From positions 186,001 through 250,000 of the forward strand of contig CALYLO010000002.1 of NCBI GenBank assembly GCA_944800085.1: a stretch of 64,000 nucleotides of DNA. Direction: 5' to 3'. Both the position numbers and the translations under genes were made by a program. Under the pieces are notes generated by a model. The model was not told the origin of the DNA and made no database searches. It was given only the letters and a program-made list of their open reading frames with translations. Origin of the DNA: Paenibacillus melissococcoides. Lineage in GTDB: Bacteria; Bacillota; Bacilli; Paenibacillales; Paenibacillaceae. Below are positions 1 to 8,639 of this stretch, piece after piece. Each line of letters starts with the position of its first letter. The first letter of the stretch is position 1.

Positions 1-49
1 CATGGAATACTAGACTAACCATTTTCAACAGAGGACGAGTCTGGCTGGC

Positions 50-92
50 AAATATGAAGAATGAGCTCCATATCGACATATTGTTCGTTTTC
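50..92. promoter_or_regulatory. possible PurR box pair
   Basis: Two inverted 13-base elements resemble the Bacillus PurBox (AWWWCCGAACWWT). The forward box at 50-62 matches 10 of 13 positions and the inverted box at 80-92 matches 11 of 13, with 17 bases between. They precede a purine permease gene, which fits PurR control. They lie well upstream of the best promoter (167-195), which weakens the case. Confidence 0.3.
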
Positions 93-166
93 GGGATGGA
101 GAGATTAGAAAAAATAGCATTTCCCGGGCAATTTTCGACGAAAAGGCGAATGAATCGACAATATCA

Positions 167-195
167 TTGACAAAAAATCGGCTTTGGACTAGGAT
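167..195 (+). promoter_or_regulatory. sigma-A promoter of the purine permease gene
   Basis: TTGACA at 167-172 and TAGGAT at 190-195 are separated by 17 bases. The site lies about 40 bases before the permease start codon. No purine riboswitch fold is visible in the leader. Confidence 0.6.
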
Positions 196-236
196 ACGAA
201 AGTGCGCAATGCGCAGGCAAGGAAGGAGCAGAGTTT

Positions 237-1529
237 ATGATAGAAAAGTGGTTCAAATTAAAAGAACATGGCACGAATGCCCGCACCGAGATGACAGCGG
301 GACTGACCACGTTCTTGACTATGGTATATATTGTCGTCGTCAACCCGGCGATTTTGTCGGGGGCGGGGGTGCCGTTCCAACAGGTGTTCACGGCGACGGT
401 CATCTCCGCCATTATCGGAACATTGACCATGGCTCTCGCGGCGAACCATCCGATCGCCGTCGCGCCGGGTATGGGAATGAATGCGTACTTCACCTCCGTG
501 GTCGCTTCGCAGGGCGTTACCTACCAGACTGTCTTCGGAACGGTGTTCCTGGCGGGGATTCTCTTCCTGCTGCTTACCTTTACGAAGCTGCGCGAGACAT
601 TGATTGAGTCGATCCCGGCGCCGCTCAAGTTCGGCATCACGGCAGGCATCGGGTTATTCATCGCCTTTATCGGCTTGAAATCATCCGGCATTGTGGTAGC
701 CAGCGAATCGACGATGGTCGCTTTCGGCGACCTGCACCAGCCTGTCACGATATTAACGCTGGCTGGCCTGTTCATCACGCTTATCCTGATGGCCCGCAAG
801 GTGAACGGGGCCTTATTTATCGGCATGGCGCTGACCGCCGTCATTGGTTACTTCATGGGCTTGATGAAGTTCACGGGCGTGGTGGCGCTGCCTGCGGCCC
901 CGGTGTTGTTCGACATCGATATTTCAGGCGTCTTTACCCATGGGCTGTACACGGTCGTCTTTGCCTTCCTGCTGGTGACGATCTTCGATACGACCGGCAC
1001 GATGATCGGCGTCGCGGAGCAGGCTGGGCTGATGAAGGGCAACTCTTTTCCGCGGGCGAAGCAGGCGCTGCTGGCCGACGCCTTGGCGACGACGGCAGGC
1101 TCGCTAATGGGAACGACCCCGTCCAGCGCCTATGTGGAATCGTCGGCAGGCGTGGCCGCAGGGGGGCGCACCGGTTTGACCTCAGCCGTCGTCGCCGGAC
1201 TGTTCTTCCTGTCGCTCTTCTTCTCGCCGGTGATCGAAGCGATCTCTTCGCTCCCGGCCATTACCGCTCCGGTGCTGATCATTGTCGGCTGCTTCATGAT
1301 GGAGGGGCTGGCCCGCATCCAGTGGAAGCAATTCGATGATGCGTTCCCGGCATTCGCGATTATGATCAGCATGCCGCTGACCTCCAGCATCGCGACGGGC
1401 ATCGCGATCGGCTTCATTACTTACCCGCTTATCAAGCTGTTCAGCGGCAAAGGCCGGCAGGTGCACCCGATTCTCTATGTCTTCGGCGTCATTTTCGCGC
1501 TGCAGATGGTATTTTTTCCGGCGCATTAA
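237..1529 (+). CDS. pbuG: guanine/hypoxanthine permease, AzgA-type NCS2 family
   Basis: A 430-residue polytopic membrane protein of the AzgA/PbuG branch of nucleobase:cation symporters, which take up hypoxanthine, guanine or adenine by proton symport. The N-terminal family signature is clear: a TAGLTTFLTMVYI stretch, then NPAIL, then an APGMGMNAYF segment near residue 80. A second conserved block, TTPSSAYVESSAG, lies near residue 295. Length matches the family (about 430-440). The start is set by AAGGAG at 223-228, 8 bases before the ATG. PbuG and PbuO cannot be told apart from the sequence alone. It is a single-gene unit with possible PurR boxes upstream; the next gene is convergent. Confidence 0.9.
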   Translation: MIEKWFKLKEHGTNARTEMTAGLTTFLTMVYIVVVNPAILSGAGVPFQQVFTATVISAIIGTLTMALAANHPIAVAPGMGMNAYFTSVVASQGVTYQTVFGTVFLAGILFLLLTFTKLRETLIESIPAPLKFGITAGIGLFIAFIGLKSSGIVVASESTMVAFGDLHQPVTILTLAGLFITLILMARKVNGALFIGMALTAVIGYFMGLMKFTGVVALPAAPVLFDIDISGVFTHGLYTVVFAFLLVTIFDTTGTMIGVAEQAGLMKGNSFPRAKQALLADALATTAGSLMGTTPSSAYVESSAGVAAGGRTGLTSAVVAGLFFLSLFFSPVIEAISSLPAITAPVLIIVGCFMMEGLARIQWKQFDDAFPAFAIMISMPLTSSIATGIAIGFITYPLIKLFSGKGRQVHPILYVFGVIFALQMVFFPAH

Positions 1530-1650
1530 GCCTGACTGGCAGTTTGAACGGGCTCTCGCCCCGGATGCTGCAACTCTATAGCGCCGTTCCTATGAAGGAA
1601 GCAAAGGAATCGGCAGGCCGATCAGGAACGCAGGGATGACGGGCCTGTGT

Positions 1651-2484
1651 CTATTCCGGGGCCGGCCCCCGATCGCGCTCCTTTAAGGCCGCGTGGCTCA
1701 CTTGCAATGTAACCGTACCGTGCTTGAAGCGGAGAAAGGGCTTGAGCCGATTGACCAAGCTCCGCGGGGAATCGAGCGCTTGCCCGCATGCGGCCTTCAG
1801 ATCCAGGAGATGACGTTTGCCCATGAAGGGAGCAGGCAGGTAATGACTCCCCAATATCTTGTGACCGGCATAGATGTCGATCATCGCCTGCGCGCTTCGC
1901 GCGTAGTCCGGAACGTGGGCGGTTGGGAGATTGGCTACGAGAGGACCGTGGTACAGGGCGTCTGCGACAAAGAAATACCCGTTCTCCTCATCCAACAATC
2001 CGACATGATCCGCGGAATGCCCCGGCAATGGAATCACATGGAGCTTCCGGTTCCCTAAATCTATCGTCTGACCCGCCTTATACCATTCCTGAACGGGGAA
2101 GGAATACCGCTTGAATGACAACCGTAACCGCCAGTGCGGGGTGAACAGGTTGTTTTTTATTTGCTCTCGGTTGATGGCAAGGTCGGTCAGCGCGATATGC
2201 TTGAACTCGTGGTTATTGCCGATATGATCGAAATGAGCGTGGGAATTAAACAGGATGACCGGCAGATGGGTGAGCTGTCTGATAAGCGGGGCGATCGTTA
2301 TTTTTCCCGAACCGGAATCAAAGAGCAGCGCCCGCTCGATCCCGATCAGAAGAAACGCATTATTTTTTTGATAATAGCGGGGTTCGTGAATCCCATACGT
2401 CCTCCTGTCCAATGGATCGACCTGGTGCCAATTATCATGTAAGGCACGGCCATCCGCTGTGGATGCACCGCTTCCTCCAGCCAT
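1651..2484 (-). CDS. MBL-fold metallo-hydrolase
   Basis: A 277-residue metallo-beta-lactamase-fold hydrolase, probably cytoplasmic. The metal-binding motif HxHxDH is present (H82, H84, D86, H87, as HAHFDH), and a later LPGHSADHVG segment supplies the third ligand. Substrate is not predictable; the family includes glyoxalase II-like and lactonase-like enzymes. The frame stays open upstream to 2571, but AAGGAGG lies 7 bases before the ATG at 2484, so that start is used. The upstream extension would read into the end of an insertion sequence. That element lies only about 75 bases before the start codon and probably separates the gene from its native promoter. Confidence 0.8.
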   Translation of the reverse strand: MAGGSGASTADGRALHDNWHQVDPLDRRTYGIHEPRYYQKNNAFLLIGIERALLFDSGSGKITIAPLIRQLTHLPVILFNSHAHFDHIGNNHEFKHIALTDLAINREQIKNNLFTPHWRLRLSFKRYSFPVQEWYKAGQTIDLGNRKLHVIPLPGHSADHVGLLDEENGYFFVADALYHGPLVANLPTAHVPDYARSAQAMIDIYAGHKILGSHYLPAPFMGKRHLLDLKAACGQALDSPRSLVNRLKPFLRFKHGTVTLQVSHAALKERDRGPAPE

Positions 2485-2558
2485 ACGAGTCCCTCCTTCT
2501 TCTTCCAAACGAGTTGCTGCACGGTTCTTATATATCCGTGGGTTACACTCTTCTCTAG

Positions 2559-3388
2559 GGCGTGTATGCAAACCTTAAGCCAACCAGATCATGGAAGAGG
2601 CCAGCTTTAAGAAGGCAACAAAAGTACAGGCCAATTTATCGTACCGAGTTGCCAGCCGACGATTATGTTTGAGTTTGTTGAACAGGCATTCGACCAGATG
2701 ACGCTCTTTATACAACCACCAGTCGGTTGTACGTTGGATCGTGCGATTCTTCTTACTGGGAATGACGGAATGGGCCAGTTTCTCTTCCAAAAGCGCAATG
2801 ATTTTATCGGTATCGTATCCGCGATCCGCCAAAACATGTTTACCTTGTATGTCTTGGGTTTGCAGGATCTCATAACCCGTTACACAATCATTGATGTTGC
2901 CTGCGGTTACTTCGAAGCGTAGCGGATTGCCAAGGCCGTCTACAACGGCATGAATCTTGCTGGTTAATCCTCCGCGTGATCGTCCGATGGCTTGGAATTG
3001 CTGCCCCCTTTTGCCCCCGCGCCGTGTTGGTGAACACGAACGATGGAAGCATCGAGCATAACACTTTCGTCATCGGGATTGGCAGCCAGAACGTCTAGCA
3101 TTCGATCAAAGATGCCTGCTTTCTCCCAGCGGCGGAAACGACTGTAGACACTGCTCCAGGAGCCATAATGCTCTGGCAAGTCTCGCCAAGGCGCACCAGA
3201 ACGAATCACCCAAAGCATGGCATTGAACATTTTTCGGTTATCGATTGCCGGACGTCCACCCTGTGGTTTCCGTTCCGGTGGCAAGAGGTCTTTGAGTCGT
3301 TCCCATTGGTCATCTCGTATCTCATATCGTCTTCTCATAGGATAAGTTTACCAGATATTTGGCTATTTCGATAGTTTGCGTACACGCC
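2559..3388 (-). mobile_element. IS5-family insertion sequence (830 bp)
   Basis: The ends are inverted repeats, GGCGTGTATGCAAAC at the left and the complement of GGCGTGTACGCAAAC at the right (one mismatch). Both sides are flanked by CTAG (2555-2558 and 3389-3392), a target duplication typical of IS5-family elements. It carries a two-frame transposase on the minus strand. The element looks complete and is inserted between an MBL hydrolase gene and an exported-protein gene. Confidence 0.9.
2575..3338 (-). CDS. IS5-family transposase, orfA/orfB by -1 frameshift
   Basis: orfA (2964-3338, 124 residues) carries the N-terminal DUF4096-like region and the first catalytic Asp (VMLDAS). orfB continues in the -1 frame without a stop from about 3003 to 2575 and supplies the second Asp (ADRGYD) and the Glu (HLVECLFNKLK). 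The frame change falls at an AAAAGGGGG run (complement of 3004-3012), a typical slippery site for programmed -1 frameshifting. Together they encode a DDE transposase of about 250 residues. The gene appears intact if frameshifting is allowed. Confidence 0.85.
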
Positions 3389-3422
3389 CTAGTGAAATCA
3401 TATAATGAACAATTATTCATTG

Positions 3423-3449
3423 TATAATCCTGTATTTCCTTCGTATAAT
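3423..3449 (+). promoter_or_regulatory. candidate promoter of exported-protein gene
   Basis: Two TATAAT boxes (3423-3428 and 3444-3449) lie in a short AT-rich stretch between the IS5-like element and the next gene. A small inverted repeat, ATGAA-6-TTCAT, overlaps the first. No good -35 box was found for either. Confidence 0.4.
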
Positions 3450-3518
3450 TAGGAGGGTGGTCGGGGGTGTACGGCGTCCCTGTTCCATGTTCAATAATAC
3501 ATAGGGGGAGACACGACG

Positions 3519-4511
3519 ATGAGATGGACCAAGTGGGTCAGATGGATCGCGCCGCTGTGGATGGCCGCATTGCTCTTAAGCGCTGTTCCGGCGCATGCGC
3601 AGGCCGAGGAATGGGATTGGGAAGAAGAGAGCGTTGAACTGAATATGGAGGATATCGATGCTGCTCTCCTTCAGCGGGTGCAGCAGGAAATGAAGAAGCT
3701 CGCAGGGAAAGAGATTGAACTGACCCATGCTTATCAATCAGATGAGATGATCTTTCTTACCGGCGCGAACGAGCACGACTATGCCAGCTTCCTTATCGAG
3801 GATATCGATAATTCCCTGTATGTAAGCGCGGCGATTTCCTATGAGGAAGTGCCGAACAAGGACAGACAAGCTGCGGAGAAGGCGCTCAAAGCGCTGGACG
3901 GGAAGAAAAAATTCAAATTTACCGATGTCTTTAAAGCGAAAGAGGCAGCAGAAAAGAGCATCACTTATTCTATCAATAGCGATGATGCAAGCGTAGTGGT
4001 CAGCAATGGCGCCGTTACCTTCGCGGGGATTGAATACCCGGCGGCTCAAGCGGATAAAAAGGCGTTGGCCCGGGCGCAGGAAGCGGTCAAAGAGATGTCC
4101 AAAGCGGCGGGCGTGTCCGCTCCGAAGCTGACGGAGGCCATCCGCACCAAAGCTGTGGACGCAGATGTCTGGATGTTCAACGACAGTGACGGGAAGGCTT
4201 CCGTAGTCGTAGGGACAAAGACGGGGAAAATATGGAGCGTCTCCGTATTAGACAACAAGCCCATTGATTATGATCAAATGGAAAAAATGGCGAACAAAAT
4301 GAGCAACGAGAAGAAGCTTGCCGCCGTCTCGCCGATCGTCAAGAAAATTTTCGGAATCGATATGAAAGGATATTCCGTGTCCTGGAGTCCGGACTATCCG
4401 ATGATGTTCGAATACACGAAGAAAGGCCAGCCGTCGATATACGGAATGATGTCTTCCTCAGGGAAGTTCACCGCGATATCAATCCAGCCGGCAAAAGGCA
4501 TAGCAGAATAA
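3519..4511 (+). CDS. hypothetical exported protein
   Basis: A 330-residue protein with a clear Sec signal peptide: RWTKW start, hydrophobic core at about residues 11-23, cleavage near AHA-QA. The mature part is charged and Lys-rich. It contains two regions that look like repeated PepSY/YcdB-type alpha-beta units (a DADVWMFNDSDGKASVVVG segment and a SWSPDYPMMFEY segment), but this resemblance is only suggestive. No catalytic motif is seen. A GGGGGAG ribosome site precedes the ATG. It is a monocistronic gene followed by a hairpin terminator. Function unknown. Confidence 0.75.
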   Translation: MRWTKWVRWIAPLWMAALLLSAVPAHAQAEEWDWEEESVELNMEDIDAALLQRVQQEMKKLAGKEIELTHAYQSDEMIFLTGANEHDYASFLIEDIDNSLYVSAAISYEEVPNKDRQAAEKALKALDGKKKFKFTDVFKAKEAAEKSITYSINSDDASVVVSNGAVTFAGIEYPAAQADKKALARAQEAVKEMSKAAGVSAPKLTEAIRTKAVDADVWMFNDSDGKASVVVGTKTGKIWSVSVLDNKPIDYDQMEKMANKMSNEKKLAAVSPIVKKIFGIDMKGYSVSWSPDYPMMFEYTKKGQPSIYGMMSSSGKFTAISIQPAKGIAE

Positions 4512-4526
4512 AGCAACCATGGAATG

Positions 4527-4567
4527 GGCTGCCCGCCCGGCTCGTCATGAGCCGGCGGAGCGGCCTT
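4527..4567 (+). terminator. rho-independent terminator
   Basis: A GC-rich stem with CCGGCTC (4537-4543) pairing GAGCCGG (4549-4555), extended by flanking G/C, is followed by CTTTTG. It sits 16 bases after the stop of the exported-protein gene. Confidence 0.65.
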
Positions 4568-4872
4568 TTGCGTCTTCCATCGGCGGTCCCGGCGGCGCAT
4601 GCCGATGATGTTACGCTGCGCCGTGACCTCATGGAATACGGCTTCCTGGATCGGGAGACCGACGGAAGCGCCTATTGGGGGAAAAATAAGCCGAGCCCAT
4701 CGAAGAACAGCGGTTAAATAAACGGGGGTCCTGCGAACGGAACGGGACACCGCCGCAGCATGGGGATTTTCTTATACAGCAACAGACGATCCGCCTTGAA
4801 TGGTCAGGGCTGGCGCGGCCTGCGCCATGAGAAAGCCCGCTTTACACGGAAGCGGAAATCGGGATATGATAG

Positions 4873-5049
4873 ACGTATTCCTATGCCAAACTTTGGGATG
4901 CGGTGCCGTTCCATTTCCCGGTTTGGCGCCAAGAAGTCCAGCGGTATGATGTCAAGTCCCTGATTGATGAGAATTGGAAAATTTCCTTGGCGTGCAGCAG
5001 GATCAATCCCAAAAAAGGCATCACCAAACTAGACCCAGTCGAAAATTAA
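4873..5049 (+). pseudogene. short coding remnant beside an IS110-like element
   Basis: One frame is open from just after a TAG to a TAA and would encode 58 protein-like residues (LWDAVPFHFPVWRQEV and VKSLIDENWKISLACSRI). There is no start codon or ribosome site. It ends about 30-40 bases before the IS110-like element and looks like the 3' part of a lost gene. The family is not recognised. The preceding 300 bases (4568-4872) show no convincing gene. Confidence 0.3.
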
Positions 5050-5104
5050 GTAAAATACCATAATTTAACTGGGAATTAGAGAAGAAAATTCATGAGCCAA
5101 GGCA

Positions 5105-6349
5105 TTATTGCTCTGTCGGCTTCACCTTCCTTCTGGGCGTATAGAGTTGGTCGTTGCGTAGCAGCACATCGACCAGACGCACAAGTTTTCTTGCCGTTAA
5201 GACGAGGGCACGTTTGTGTTGATGCTTAGGGACTTCATTGAATTTCTTCCGGTAGTACTCCCCGAATTCCGGGTCGCGGTTTTTTACCGAGTTGGCAGCT
5301 TCAACAAGGTAGTAGCGAAGGAATCGGTTGCCGGAACGAATGCGCTTTGTATCTTCCGCCTCGAAGGAGCCGGATTGGTGCTTGCGCCACGTCAGACCCG
5401 CATACTTGGCCAAGGCGGCTTGATCCGTGAAGCGGTCGATGTCGCCGATCTCGGCCAGGATGCCTGCGGCATAGACCCGATCAATGCCCGGAATGGAACG
5501 GAGGCACTGGCTGCTGGAAATGCCGTCTAAAATGCGCTCAATCGCCTTGTCGAGCTCTTTAAGCTGACTCTGGATGCTCCGGATCGACTGAATTGAGGTG
5601 CCCAGCACCAAATCAATGGAATCCTCGACAACCTTCGAGAGACGGTACGAGGCCCGAGCCGCCTTTTGAATACAGCGGGCGACGTGTTCGGGATCGGGGA
5701 AACGATTTCTCCCCTTGTCCTTGAGATAGTCAGCCAAACGGGCGACATCCATATTCGCCATCTCATCCAGACTATACTTTTCCGAGAGCATTTCCATGAT
5801 GGCATGGCCGAACACGGAACTGTCCACCTCCGCGCGAAAAGCATTGCACTTGTAGAACAGATTTTGCAAAAAGTATTGCTTCTCGCGGGTAAGGTTGTGT
5901 ACGAGATGGAATCGCATGCGAGTGAGCCGCTGCAAGGCGATGTACTGTTCCTGCATCACGATAGTCGTCGTGAGTCTGCCAAAACGCAGGCGGTCTGCAA
6001 TGATCCAGGCATCGATGCGATCGGTTTTGTCCAGGTCGGCATAAGCGTCTTTGAATTTGTTAATCAGCTTCGGATTAATGGTGAACACCTTGGCATTCAA
6101 TTGTTGAAGGGCCTCATCTTCATGCAAGTACATGGCTGGATGCCAGCTGTAGACGGATGTGGCTTCAAGCCCGATATGAACCTCAGAGCAGGCTGTCTTG
6201 ACCGCAGCAGAAATGATGCGATCCCGCAAGTAAGAGGCGCCGTGCAGATTGTTGGTGGTCTTGAAGGTCTCCAGGGTGTCGCCATCCGATTTCATCAAAC
6301 AGGCTTCCAGTTCTTCGGAACTGACGTCAATACCGACAAAAAGCTTCAA
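5105..6349 (-). CDS. IS110-family transposase (DEDD recombinase)
   Basis: A 414-residue RNA-guided recombinase. The N-terminal RuvC-like domain begins FVGIDVSSEE with the first acidic residue; LDKTDRIDAWIIADRLR gives the downstream acidic pair. The C-terminal Transposase_20 domain has the LRSIPGIDRVYAAGILAEIG helix-hairpin-helix-like segment and a KYAGLTW block. Length is normal (about 400-430). Translation starts at TTG, 7 bases after AAAGGAGGAA. The gene is intact. The long non-coding stretch lies on its 5' side. Confidence 0.9.
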   Translation of the reverse strand: MKLFVGIDVSSEELEACLMKSDGDTLETFKTTNNLHGASYLRDRIISAAVKTACSEVHIGLEATSVYSWHPAMYLHEDEALQQLNAKVFTINPKLINKFKDAYADLDKTDRIDAWIIADRLRFGRLTTTIVMQEQYIALQRLTRMRFHLVHNLTREKQYFLQNLFYKCNAFRAEVDSSVFGHAIMEMLSEKYSLDEMANMDVARLADYLKDKGRNRFPDPEHVARCIQKAARASYRLSKVVEDSIDLVLGTSIQSIRSIQSQLKELDKAIERILDGISSSQCLRSIPGIDRVYAAGILAEIGDIDRFTDQAALAKYAGLTWRKHQSGSFEAEDTKRIRSGNRFLRYYLVEAANSVKNRDPEFGEYYRKKFNEVPKHQHKRALVLTARKLVRLVDVLLRNDQLYTPRRKVKPTEQ

Positions 6350-6445
6350 GAGAATTCCTCCTTTCTATAAGGGATTCAGGGAACGGACTCTCCGGACTGT
6401 CTCCGGCGCACTCGCCGATCAATCACCCTCGCATATGAGAACACG

Positions 6446-6499
6446 CTTCGGTTCATGAGCTGCCCCGACGCTGCTACAGTCGGGCATGAGTTGCCGAAG
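6446..6499 (-). ncRNA. candidate bridge-RNA stem-loop of the IS110 element
   Basis: On the minus strand upstream of the transposase, CTTCGG pairs with CCGAAG as an outer stem and CCCGAC pairs with GTCGGG as an inner stem, leaving an internal loop with 9 and 12 bases on its two sides. Both sides contain CTCATG. This is the stem/internal-loop/stem design of IS110 bridge-RNA guide loops. The motif TTCATGAGC from one loop side also occurs at 5089-5097 just outside the transposase stop, as expected for donor recognition. Further hairpins (CCGGA/TCCGG near 6390; GGAAC/GTTCC near 6600) flank it within 6350-6605. Confidence 0.5.
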
Positions 6500-6756
6500 G
6501 GAACAGCCAGCGGGTAAGAAGTGCAAGCGAGTACCGGAGAAACAGACTTAAAAAGTAGATTGGACTACAGGAGGGAGACGAATTTCCCCGAATGGAACCC
6601 TAAGTTCCATTGTCCAGAGACATTCCGGAAAGTCCAGTCCCCATATTAATTTTCAATGTGCAAGCTGGAAATTTTGAAGGCATTCTATGTTCCTATAAAG
6701 GACTGGAAAAAGACTCAAAACTGCCTTCAGGAAATACTATACGAGGAGGGGTTATG

Positions 6757-8550
6757 ATGCTGCAGTTTCCAAAGCCCGATGTAGAGCAGTATTTCCAGAC
6801 GACGGTCATTCGCCAGTTCGCGGTCAGCCGGGATGAGAACCGAATCGTGTTCAGCAGCAACCTGAACGGCCATTACAATCTGTGGGCGATAGAGATGGAG
6901 GGGACCGCTTTCCCTTACCCGCTGACGTATATCAATCAGGTCAGCAGCTTCATTGCCATCGACCCGGAGCAGCGCCATATTCTGTGCGGCTTCGATCGCG
7001 ACGGAGACGAGAATTACCACATCTATGCGCTTCCGCCGGCCGGAGGCAAGCCGATACCGCTGTTCGAGGCGGATGAGAAGGATAAGATGTATTTCGCCCA
7101 CCTGTCGGAGGACGGGGAGAGATTATATTATTGCACGAGCCGGAATAATCCGAATTTTTTGAACAGCCGCGTATACCATTTGCGGACGAAGCAGGACGAG
7201 CTTCTGATTGAGGGAGAGGGGGCGGCCACGGATCTGGAGGCGGTCAGCCCGGGCGAGGGCCGCTTCGTCTACGGCCATTCCTATAGCAATACCTATCGCG
7301 TGCTCTATGTCCGCACCGAAGAAGGCGACCTCCCGCTGGTACCCGCCGAAGAGAGCGAGGTTCACCGAAGCAGCCGCGCCATCTTTGTGGATGAAGACAT
7401 GATTGTCTTCACCACCGATTACAAGTCGGAGTATGCCTACGCTGCTTCTTACCATATTCCGAGCCGCCAGTTTTCCGAGCTGTGCCGGATTCCGCGGGAA
7501 GGCATCGTCGAGATCAAGTGGCACAAGGACAGCCGTACGCTCTACTTCGTTACGGAAAAAGGGGTGGAGGATCGCCTGTACCGGTTCTCGCTGGATGCGC
7601 GCGAATTGGCGCCGATGGAGCTTCCGAACTCGCTGGTCGACCAGATTCATGTCGCCAAATCGGGCACCGTCTACCTGCTCGCCCGCGGAGCAGCCTCTCC
7701 GGCGAATATTTACAAGCAAGCGAACGGCGGCTGGAAGCAGTTGACCCGGAACCTGCCGACCGGACTGACGCCCGAGCAGATGGTAGAGCCGGAGGTCGTC
7801 ACCTATTCCTCCTTCGACGGGATGGAGATAGAGGCGCTGCTGTTCCGGGCGAAGGAGGAAGCGGCCAGCGGCTACACGATATTTTGGCCGCATGGCGGTC
7901 CGCAGGCGGCGGAGCGCAAGCAATTCCGCAGCATGTTCCAATACTTCCTCGCCCAGGGCTACCATATCTTCGCTCCGAACTTCAGGGGCAGCACCGGCTA
8001 CGGCAGCTCGTTCGTGAAGCTGGTCGAGTGCGACTGGGGGGAAGGCCCGCGTCTCGATTGCGTGGCCGGGATGGATTGGCTGTTCGAGCAGGGCATCTCG
8101 TCCAGGGAGCGCCTGTTCATCGTGGGGGTCAGCTACGGCGGCTATATGACGCTGCTGCTGGCCGGACGCCATGCGGATTATTTCCGGGCGGCGGTCGATA
8201 TCTTCGGCGTCAGCAATCTGTTCACCTTCTACCATTCGGTGCCGGAGCATTGGAAGCCGATGATGGATCGGTGGGTCGGCCATCCGGAGCGCGACAAGGA
8301 GCGCTTCATCAAGGATTCCCCGATTACTTATCTCGAAGGCATGACGAACCCGATGCTGGTCATCCAGGGCGCGAACGATCCGCGCGTCGTCAAGGCGGAG
8401 TCCGACCAGATCGTCGAGCGGCTTCGCCAGCAAGGACGCGATGTCGAGTATATCGTGCTGGACGATGAAGGGCATGGATTCACGAAGAGAGAGAACGAAA
8501 TGCGGGTGTACCGCGCGATCGTCGATTTCCTGCAGCGCCACCAAGGGTAG
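6757..8550 (+). CDS. S9-family prolyl oligopeptidase-like peptidase
   Basis: A 597-residue serine peptidase with an N-terminal beta-propeller (about residues 1-330) and a C-terminal alpha/beta hydrolase domain. The catalytic triad is visible: S459 in GVSYGG, D541 in ANDPR, H573 in EGHGF. Such cytosolic enzymes cleave short peptides or acyl-peptides. No signal peptide. GAGGAGGGG at 6743-6751 is 5-7 bases before the second of two adjacent ATG codons, so 6757 is preferred over 6754. The frame is open back to 6610 but has no ribosome site there. A strong terminator follows. Confidence 0.9.
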   Translation: MLQFPKPDVEQYFQTTVIRQFAVSRDENRIVFSSNLNGHYNLWAIEMEGTAFPYPLTYINQVSSFIAIDPEQRHILCGFDRDGDENYHIYALPPAGGKPIPLFEADEKDKMYFAHLSEDGERLYYCTSRNNPNFLNSRVYHLRTKQDELLIEGEGAATDLEAVSPGEGRFVYGHSYSNTYRVLYVRTEEGDLPLVPAEESEVHRSSRAIFVDEDMIVFTTDYKSEYAYAASYHIPSRQFSELCRIPREGIVEIKWHKDSRTLYFVTEKGVEDRLYRFSLDARELAPMELPNSLVDQIHVAKSGTVYLLARGAASPANIYKQANGGWKQLTRNLPTGLTPEQMVEPEVVTYSSFDGMEIEALLFRAKEEAASGYTIFWPHGGPQAAERKQFRSMFQYFLAQGYHIFAPNFRGSTGYGSSFVKLVECDWGEGPRLDCVAGMDWLFEQGISSRERLFIVGVSYGGYMTLLLAGRHADYFRAAVDIFGVSNLFTFYHSVPEHWKPMMDRWVGHPERDKERFIKDSPITYLEGMTNPMLVIQGANDPRVVKAESDQIVERLRQQGRDVEYIVLDDEGHGFTKRENEMRVYRAIVDFLQRHQG

Positions 8551-8563
8551 GCGCAAGCAGCAG

Positions 8564-8605
8564 ACTGTCCCCAAGAGGCCGCACAGGTCCGGGGGACAGT
8601 TTTTT
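8564..8605 (+). terminator. rho-independent terminator of the S9 peptidase gene
   Basis: ACTGTCCCC (8564-8572) pairs perfectly with GGGGACAGT (8592-8600) and is followed by a run of T. Confidence 0.9.
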
Positions 8606-8639
8606 GATCGGAGGAAAAATGGGGTAAGGAACGTATTAT

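Larger units (their letters stand above)
5080..6605 (-). mobile_element. IS110-family insertion sequence (approximate ends)
   Basis: This comprises an IS110-type transposase gene plus about 250 bases of structured non-coding DNA upstream of it, the arrangement of the IS110 group where the left end encodes a bridge RNA. There are no terminal inverted repeats, as expected. The ends are estimates: the right end is placed near a TTCATGAGC motif just after the transposase stop, the left end near 6605. Confidence 0.65.

Noticed and set aside
1..236. purine riboswitch before pbuG
   Set aside because: No aptamer core (loop GATAAGG/CCGTAAA or TCTACC junction) could be found.
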